Positions 59,485 through 64,000 of a stretch of 64,000 nucleotides of DNA are shown piece by piece. Numbering within the stretch: position 1 is the first letter of the stretch; the number at the start of each line of letters is the position of its first letter. The notes under the pieces are model-generated. The model was given only the letters and a program-made list of their open reading frames with translations. It did no database searches and had not been told where the DNA came from. The DNA comes from Allochromatium tepidum (GTDB lineage: Bacteria > Pseudomonadota > Gammaproteobacteria > Chromatiales > Chromatiaceae), in NCBI RefSeq assembly GCF_018409545.1, contig NZ_AP024564.1:111925-175924 (forward strand). The letters run 5' to 3'. The position numbers and the translations under genes were made by a program.

Positions 59485-61239
59485 TCAATCGATGAGGTCG
59501 AAGATATCCAGCATCTCCAGAGCCGCGACCGACGGTTCCGGCATCGTTTCCAGCATGGCCTGCACATTCAGGCCTTTGGCCTCCAGATGCAGGCCGATCG
59601 CCTGACCGAGCCAGGCGCGGGCCTCATCTCCGCCCTCCCCCGCTTCCCCGTAGGCATGTAACGGATGGGGAGAGCGACGCGGAGCCTGCTCCCGAAAGAG
59701 CGTTTTGACCTGGGAACGAATGGCCTTGTCGAATTTCTCGGCCTGTTCATACTGCAACCAGAAGTCCTTGCTGACGCGCGTCTCCTGCGGCGGCAGCCAC
59801 TGGCGGTGACGTCCGACCAGGAGATTGAGACGTTCGATCAGCTTCTTGTCCCGAGGGAAGAAGTGGATCGTGCCGATCCCCGGATAGTAGCGCACATCGA
59901 AGTAGGAACTGCTTAGACGTTCCCCATGCTTCAAGCGTTGATAGTGCCGGCTGAAAACGTCGACCAACCCGATCGGCGATTCCATCTTGCCATCGAGCAT
60001 CGCAAACACCCGGTCGAAGTCAGCCAGCAAGCGCCGGCTCTCCCACGGCAACGACATCCGAAAGCCATGATCAGAATGCCCCGGCAGGATAAAGCGGGTC
60101 GTCTTGATCCGCATTCCGGCCGTCCGGTGCTTGTCGTTGGACTTCCAACCCATGTAGAACACCGTATTGTCCGAATGGTAGCGCGTGATCGTGTCAAACA
60201 CCTCACAGGCCATGTCGATCTGGATCTGCCCCTGGTTCTGTGCCAGCCCCAGGAGGAATCCATAGATGTTTTCCGCCGTGAACTCCAGGGCCTTGATCTC
60301 CTCAAAGCGCGATTCGATCTCCCGCTGGACGTTCGTCGAGGTCCGGGACAACACCTGGGTTGAACTCAAAATGCCCGCCCAGGCCCGGTCCTTGAGATTG
60401 TCATAGCGTTTGGCCAAGTCATTGCGAACACTGTCCGCCGTGATAGGCGTCGAGTAATCGCTCGGCGCATCCCCCCGTCGTTGCGACAAGGTATCCCCCA
60501 GCCGTTTGGCATACCGAGAGGCCCGCGCCTCGGCCAGAACCGCTTTGCGCGCCGACTCCACGGCGGCATTGAAGGCCAATACCGCGTTCTCGATGACCGA
60601 GTTCGGCAAGCACAGTTCCTGATCGTCCTGACAGTCTTCGGCCAGATCCTCGCCACGGGTTTGATCCCGAATCAGGTCTTCCAGAACTGCATCGGCCAGT
60701 TCCGACGCATCGGCTTCCTTGCGCAGATACACCAAGGCGACGTCCACGTCCGCTTGGCGTTCGGCTTCCGGCGTGGAAAACGCGCCTTCGATGAACTCGA
60801 CCTCACCGTGTTTCTCGATCAACGCGGCCAGCCGCTGGCGATCCCTACAGAAGGGATTACGCACGGTTTCGGCGTTGATGATGGCCACGATCTCACCATC
60901 CCAAAGGATGTCCCAGGCTTTCAGGACATGCGCCGCTCCTTGGGCAAAGGGCGGGTTCATGATGATGTGGGAGTAGTGCGCACCGGCGCTGAACTTCAGG
61001 AAGTCCACGCCCACAACCTTGAACCCCTCCTCGCGCAAAACGGGGTGTTTGTCCAAGTCGATCTCGATGCAATCGATCGGAACGTCCCGGCTCCAGCTGT
61101 GGTATTTGCAGGGAGCGGCTTTAGCCAGATCGCCGTGGCCGGCACTGGGTTCCAGCACCCGCACGAACTCATTTTTGAACTTCGCCCAAGCGCGATCAGC
61201 GAGCGATTTCGGGGTCGGGTAGAACTGAAAGTCGTTCAC
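59485..61239 (-). CDS. DNA N6-methyltransferase with DUF4942-like C-terminus
   Basis: A 584-residue protein. The N-terminal third is an AdoMet-dependent methyltransferase: FYPTPKSLADRAW, motif I VLEPSAGHGDLAKA, acidic IDCIEIDLDKHP, and the catalytic HIIMNPPFAQGA (NPPF). The rest (about 250-520) resembles DUF4942 (NIYGFLLGLAQNQGQIQ...YYPGIGTIHFF). Such fusions are common on large plasmids and integrative elements. It may mark plasmid DNA against restriction. GTG at 61239 is the start, with GAGAGGAAA upstream and leader copy C. Confidence 0.85.
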   Translation of the reverse strand: MNDFQFYPTPKSLADRAWAKFKNEFVRVLEPSAGHGDLAKAAPCKYHSWSRDVPIDCIEIDLDKHPVLREEGFKVVGVDFLKFSAGAHYSHIIMNPPFAQGAAHVLKAWDILWDGEIVAIINAETVRNPFCRDRQRLAALIEKHGEVEFIEGAFSTPEAERQADVDVALVYLRKEADASELADAVLEDLIRDQTRGEDLAEDCQDDQELCLPNSVIENAVLAFNAAVESARKAVLAEARASRYAKRLGDTLSQRRGDAPSDYSTPITADSVRNDLAKRYDNLKDRAWAGILSSTQVLSRTSTNVQREIESRFEEIKALEFTAENIYGFLLGLAQNQGQIQIDMACEVFDTITRYHSDNTVFYMGWKSNDKHRTAGMRIKTTRFILPGHSDHGFRMSLPWESRRLLADFDRVFAMLDGKMESPIGLVDVFSRHYQRLKHGERLSSSYFDVRYYPGIGTIHFFPRDKKLIERLNLLVGRHRQWLPPQETRVSKDFWLQYEQAEKFDKAIRSQVKTLFREQAPRRSPHPLHAYGEAGEGGDEARAWLGQAIGLHLEAKGLNVQAMLETMPEPSVAALEMLDIFDLID

Positions 61240-61335
61240 TTTGAGTTTCCTCTCGTCAAGTCCCCAGCGGAAGGCTGAGGTTCGAGAGGAGTTGCGAGGC
61301 ATGAAAAAACCCCGGCTCCCATGGGGAGCTCGGGG
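61240..61335 (-). ncRNA. Leader RNA copy C
   Basis: Minus strand: hairpin CCCCGAGCTCCC-ATG-GGAGCCGGGG, U6, CATGCCTCGC, anti-SD AACTCCTCTCG, AA, hairpin CCTCAGC/GCTGGGG, SD CGAGAGGA, GUG 61239. The anti-SD TCCTCTCG pairs with CGAGAGGA over eight bases, following this gene's own SD rather than copy B's. Confidence 0.7.
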
Positions 61336-61355
61336 CGTTTTGGATCGGCTCGTGG

Positions 61356-61553
61356 TCAGGCCTCCTTGAGTTGCGCGGCCTGGCTCCTTGAGCCAGGTTC
61401 TCGGAAAAGAAGTCGTTCGCGATGCTCGGCCTGTTTGCCGGCGTTGAAGTAGGACAGCGGACGATGGTAGCCCATGACGCGCGTCCACACTTCGCACGGA
61501 GTGCGTTCTTCATCGCGGAGTAGGGGTTGATTGAGGGTCATAAGGGAAGTCAT
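61356..61553 (-). CDS. Stand-alone NrdD C-terminal (glycyl-radical loop) homolog
   Basis: A 65-residue protein whose core CEVWTRVMGYHRPLSYFNAG closely follows the C-terminus of anaerobic ribonucleotide reductase NrdD (RVxGYxRPV...NxGK). That region carries the glycine made into a radical. The large catalytic domain and the upstream zinc Cys pairs are absent, so it cannot work as a reductase alone; a spare radical domain in the manner of YfiD, or a new small-protein role, are options. AAGAGGA supports ATG 61553. It follows the DUF3268 gene in an operon. Confidence 0.7.
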   Translation of the reverse strand: MTSLMTLNQPLLRDEERTPCEVWTRVMGYHRPLSYFNAGKQAEHRERLLFREPGSRSQAAQLKEA

Positions 61554-61567
61554 GGTTGAAAATCCTC

Positions 61568-62164
61568 TTACGCAAACATGGACCCCAGGCTCCGACGTGG
61601 AGCCTGTGGCGGAACGTGGCGGGTCAAAAATGTCGAACGCCCGGATCGGGTCGTGACCTTTTGTTGTGCCCAATAGCGCTCACAGACTCGAACAGCCTGC
61701 CGGCACAGTTCAGTACCGAACATGGAGATATGGCATTGCTCACGATCAATGCGCAGTTCAGCCGCTAGCCAGGCGTAGGCCTCGGTGCGCGTCAAGCGAC
61801 CGGTTTTCCAGATCGGATCGAAGACGTCATGCGCCTGGATCCGCGCCTGTCGGGTTTCAGCATCGGCTGGAACTCCCAATGGTTTGGTGGTTCCGGGATG
61901 ACAGCCGACCCAGGCGTTGCACGGTGCGCACAAATAGAAGTGCCGCTCATGCAGATCGGGACGGAACGGATAGATGAGCGAACCGTCGACCAGCTGAGCC
62001 TGTTCGCCGCAGTGCGGACAGAGAACCCTCTGCCCTTTCATTTTTCGTCGCTGTGCCTTGCGCTCGGCTCGTGCGCGCTTGCGTTCGGCGCGCTTGTGCT
62101 GCGCGGCCTCATAGGCGACTTGGTTCCTTCGCCGCTGTTTCTTCTTTGCAACACTGGCAATCAT
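61568..62164 (-). CDS. Zinc-finger protein, DUF3268
   Basis: A 198-residue protein: very basic N-terminus (AKKKQRRRNQ...KRARAERKAQRRK), then the DUF3268 zinc ribbon with CPHCG...DGSLIYPFRPDL...FYLCAPCNAWVGCHPGT...PLGVPADAETRQARIQAHDVFDPIW. The family is frequent on phages, plasmids and integrative elements and probably binds nucleic acid. ATG 62164 has AGGAGA upstream. It heads a two-gene unit with the NrdD-like protein and carries leader copy D. Confidence 0.85.
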   Translation of the reverse strand: MIASVAKKKQRRRNQVAYEAAQHKRAERKRARAERKAQRRKMKGQRVLCPHCGEQAQLVDGSLIYPFRPDLHERHFYLCAPCNAWVGCHPGTTKPLGVPADAETRQARIQAHDVFDPIWKTGRLTRTEAYAWLAAELRIDREQCHISMFGTELCRQAVRVCERYWAQQKVTTRSGRSTFLTRHVPPQAPRRSLGSMFA

Positions 62165-62260
62165 GACATTCTCCTGTTCTCAAGGTCTTCCGACGAAATG
62201 CCGGACTTCGAGGGGAGTTGTGGGACAAAAAAACCCCGGCTCTCCATGGGAGAGCGCGAG
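62165..62260 (-). ncRNA. Leader RNA copy D
   Basis: Minus strand: hairpin with GCTCTCCCATGGAGAGC and CCGGGG, U7, GTCCCAC, AACTCCCCTC, GAA, hairpin CCGGC-ATTTC-GTCGG, AGGAGA, AUG 62164. Structured RNAs upstream of DUF3268 genes have been described by comparative genomics; I cannot tell whether this is the same. Confidence 0.6.
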
Positions 62261-62425
62261 GTGTTGAGTTCAGCCAGCAGTGGCCGCTGGTATCGGTGCG
62301 TTGGTGGGGCAGGTCACCAGATTGGCGCGAGAAGCCACCGGCTTTAGCCGTGGGGTACATGACGACATCGAGTGGATCCAGGGGCGTCAGCTGGATCTTC
62401 GGGTCGATCTTGTCGGCGCCCATCT
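62261..62425. other. Intergenic stretch with a palindromic element end
   Basis: Holds CCACCGGCTTTAGCCGTGGGGTACATGAC (about 62335-62364), the type of end also present at 45337. No gene seen. Confidence 0.4.
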
Positions 62426-62499
62426 AAATCCGGACTTTTTTGCCTCGCAACTCCCCTCGAACCTCGGTATTTCGCCGGGGATAATGCGAGGAACTTGCG
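62426..62499 (+). ncRNA. Leader RNA copy E (plus strand)
   Basis: T6, GCCTCGC, AACTCCCCTCG, AA, hairpin CCTCGG-TATTTCG-CCGGGG, SD GCGAGGAA, AUG 62500. GCGAGG can pair with CCTCGC just after the U-tract. The first terminator hairpin is not obvious here. Confidence 0.6.
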
Positions 62500-62709
62500 A
62501 TGAAACAGAAAGAACTGCTCCAAATCATTGAGCGGGCGATCAAAGCGCAGGAACACTTCCTGACCGACGTTGCCCAGAATGACAACCCTCAAGTGCACCT
62601 GATGGTACAGGTGGTTCGGGGACGTCTGGACGCGCTCAAATGCACGAAAGAGGCCATCGAGGGCAATGTGTTTGCCCTCAAGATCCTGGGCGAAGGAGCG
62701 CACCCATGA
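62500..62709 (+). CDS. Small helical protein (69 aa)
   Basis: MKQKELLQIIERAIKAQEHFL... is entirely alpha-helical in character, with an acidic/basic alternation. It has a clear SD and leader copy E. The stop overlaps the next ATG (ATGA). Unknown role. Confidence 0.6.
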   Translation: MKQKELLQIIERAIKAQEHFLTDVAQNDNPQVHLMVQVVRGRLDALKCTKEAIEGNVFALKILGEGAHP

Positions 62710-62825
62710 AGACGAAGTTGATCGGAGTCGACAAGGCTTTCGCCGTGGGTGAAGTTGCTCTACGAGCGTCATGGGGGAAGCGCCATGGCCGGAATCGCTC
62801 GTGGCTAGAAACGCGACAGTCATGA
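62706..62825 (+). CDS. Very short ORF (39 aa), possibly truncated
   Basis: MKTKLIGVDKAFAVGEVALR... is translationally coupled to the gene before it, but its second half looks non-coding. It may be the beginning of a gene whose rest was lost at the insertion near 62893. Confidence 0.35.
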   Translation: MKTKLIGVDKAFAVGEVALRASWGKRHGRNRSWLETRQS

Positions 62826-62892
62826 CCTGTGGCACACGGAGCCCTTTCGACCTTCCCGGTCAGGCGGGCTGAGGCTGGTCAACCCAGCTTGC

Positions 62893-62926
62893 TCTCACAA
62901 ACTCCGCCCTTCAGGGCGGGGGAGTT
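62893..62926 (+). mobile_element. Palindromic element end
   Basis: AACTCCGCCCTTCAGGGCGGGGGAGTTGAC is a symmetrical hairpin of the same family as the other palindromes in the window. Confidence 0.5.
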
Positions 62927-62983
62927 GACGGCAAGACATGCTCTTCCTCGCCGAGGATGAGCTTGGCCTTTCCTGACTCAACC

Positions 62984-63016
62984 AGCCCCAACGGTCACTG
63001 ACTGTTGGGGCTTTTT
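62984..63016 (+). terminator. Rho-independent terminator
   Basis: AGCCCCAAC / GTTGGGGCT (62984-62992, 63004-63012) followed by T4 after the loop GGTCACTGACT. Confidence 0.75.
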
Positions 63017-63217
63017 CGTGCGATGCCGCCGAAAAAACGCCGCAAGCTTGCAGCGCACATCCAATCCGCGCTGTTATCGCCGTCGACGTAGGCGGCGAAT
63101 ACGTCCCCGAACGGGGGCGATTCGACCACCACCAGCGGAGTTTCTGTGAGGTCCGCCCGAACGGAGTTAAATACTCAAGCTTTGGGCTGATGAAAGAATG
63201 ATGTCTTTTTAAGAATT

Positions 63218-63433
63218 CCTGATTAGTTACGAAGCTCAGCACATTCACGCTCACTGTAATTCATTGTTTTTATGAAATTATTTTCAGCCATCTGAGTTTG
63301 TGCCAGGTACGCTGGTCGTCTGCGCTGACTTGGAGGCCGCGCTTAGGTGGTCAGAGATTGACCGGGCAAGAGAAAACAAAAACTTGGCCTGAGAGTTCTC
63401 GCACCGCAGTGCTGAGCTTCGTAACTAATCAGG
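63218..63433. mobile_element. Small inverted-repeat element (216 bp)
   Basis: Perfect 25-bp inverted ends starting CCTGATTAGTTACGAAGC (63218-63242 and 63409-63433). The interior has no ORF. Flanks are AT-rich (GAATT / TAATT) and do not show a clean duplication. Probably a MITE. Confidence 0.7.
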
Positions 63434-63496
63434 TAATTTTTTAACTGGCGGAAGCAGGCGCAAATATCTATCCATTAGATAGCTTTTTGTTAGCTA

Positions 63497-63545
63497 CTTG
63501 ACATCCTCCCCGCCCTAAAGGGCGGGGTTTTACGGCGCACTGGAT
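63497..63545 (+). mobile_element. Palindromic element, TnpB-end type
   Basis: Third copy of the 49-bp sequence also at 21471 and 58790; CTTGACATCC to ACTGGAT. Confidence 0.65.
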
Positions 63546-63567
63546 AAAACATTTGATTAAACCAAGA

Positions 63568-63596
63568 GTGTTCCCCGCGTGCGCGGGGATGAATAG
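63568..63596 (+). CRISPR. Solitary type I-E-like CRISPR repeat
   Basis: GTGTTCCCCGCGTGCGCGGGG followed by ATGAATAG matches the common type I-E repeat except the last three bases (TAG for CCG). Only one copy is seen and no I-E cas genes are in the window. Confidence 0.6.
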
Positions 63597-63598
63597 AA

Positions 63599-63629
63599 AA
63601 CCCCCATCAGTCACAGACCGATGGGGGTT
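63599..63629. terminator. Terminator of the Toprim gene
   Basis: AACCCCCATC / GATGGGGGTT with loop AGTCACAGACC; T-rich on both sides, so it may work in both directions. Confidence 0.75.
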
Positions 63630-63633
63630 GTTT

Positions 63634-64000
63634 TTATGCGGCCAACTTGGGCCGCAGATTGTCGTTTACGTCGCCGTTCTTTGGAGCGCGATCGATGGCC
63701 GGGATCCCCAGGCGTTCACAGGCGGCCAGAATCCGGGTCGTGGCATTCTGCCCGGCTTTGTCGGGATCCAGGCACACGAGAACCCGACTGGCTCCAGCGA
63801 ACCATTCGGGTCGCCAGACCGAAGCGCCAGGCAGGCCGATGATGTCGCCCTTGAACCCGAGGGCCACGAGCGACAGTAAATCTACGGCGCCCTCGACGAC
63901 CGCCAATCGGGAATCCTCCCCAGCCCAATACCAAGGTCGACTGGCCGATCCATACCGGATCGCTTTGCGCTCACCGTTGTTCGGTTTACGGCACAGCCGA
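63634..64000 (-). CDS. Toprim-domain primase-like protein (partial)
   Basis: The frame is open to the window edge, so the N-terminus is missing; 121 codons are visible. LAVVEGAVDLLSLVALG carries the Toprim Glu, and VLVCLDPDKAGQNAT carries the DxD motif, as in DnaG-type primases of plasmids and phages. The visible end (GIPAIDRAPKNGDVNDNLRP) matches the usual Toprim close. It may prime the DNA strand during transfer or replication. A terminator follows at once. Confidence 0.8.
   Translation of the reverse strand, partial: RLCRKPNNGERKAIRYGSASRPWYWAGEDSRLAVVEGAVDLLSLVALGFKGDIIGLPGASVWRPEWFAGASRVLVCLDPDKAGQNATTRILAACERLGIPAIDRAPKNGDVNDNLRPKLAA

Noticed and set aside
60481..61278. 265-codon antisense frame opposite the methyltransferase
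   Set aside because: The opposite strand contains NPPF and motif I; this frame is a GC-bias shadow.

Overview
The window is part of a large, GC-rich plasmid or other conjugative element from a gammaproteobacterium. A purple sulfur bacterium (Chromatiaceae, Allochromatium-like) is the best guess. Conjugation is indicated by an F-type mating-pair gene set (traN, traF, traH, traG). Plasmid maintenance is indicated by a primase-helicase replication initiator next to a ProQ/FinO RNA chaperone, a YqaJ-type exonuclease, DNA methyltransferases and a DnaG-like Toprim protein. The host guess rests on overall composition, the type I-F cas genes and the IscB family present; it is inference, not proof.

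Layout. 1-13 kb: F-type transfer genes, ending in a very large TraG that carries a lytic transglycosylase domain and runs into an 11-G homopolymer. 13-21 kb: envelope and secreted proteins (Sel1 repeats, fibronectin-type surface protein) and an intact IS701-family element. 21-29 kb: DsbA-like and DsbC-like periplasmic proteins, a GspE/PilT-type ATPase, a membrane-anchored HD protein of TraI_2 type, a two-domain transglycosylase and a lipoprotein. 29-36.5 kb: nucleic-acid enzymes (YqaJ exonuclease, UvrD-like helicase, PPP phosphatase, D12 adenine methyltransferase) and small unknown genes. 36.5-42 kb: an IscB/HEARO region with one complete IscB plus omega-RNA, a second copy whose IscB lost both nuclease domains by an exact in-frame 1008-bp deletion, shrunken relatives, DUF29 genes and broken toxin-antitoxin pieces. 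42-54 kb: a rearranged type I-F CRISPR-Cas locus with cas2-3 divergent from cas8f-cas5f-cas7f-cas6f, nested insertions before cas1, and a 53-repeat array. 54-58.7 kb: rep gene (split at an A12 run) and proQ/finO. 58.7-64 kb: short leftward maintenance genes, most separated by a shared leader RNA architecture.

Three things stand out. (1) In the cas2-3/cas8f intergenic region, two degenerate repeats bracket a 20-nt spacer whose first seven bases, and 14 of 20 overall, match the cas8f leader directly next to a 5'-CC PAM: a built-in autorepressor guide. (2) IscB-family elements sit exactly before ATG(A) at gene junctions. Removing them restores stop-start overlaps, and their right ends supply a Shine-Dalgarno sequence to the downstream gene. 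(3) A leader of the form terminator hairpin, U-tract, anti-SD, GAA, variable hairpin, SD, AUG occurs six times, with stems that change in sequence but stay paired.

Three likely genes (traG, rep and a small gene at 35.0 kb) are interrupted at homopolymers, each one base too long. This could be slippage regulation or an assembly artefact and should be settled before biology is built on it.
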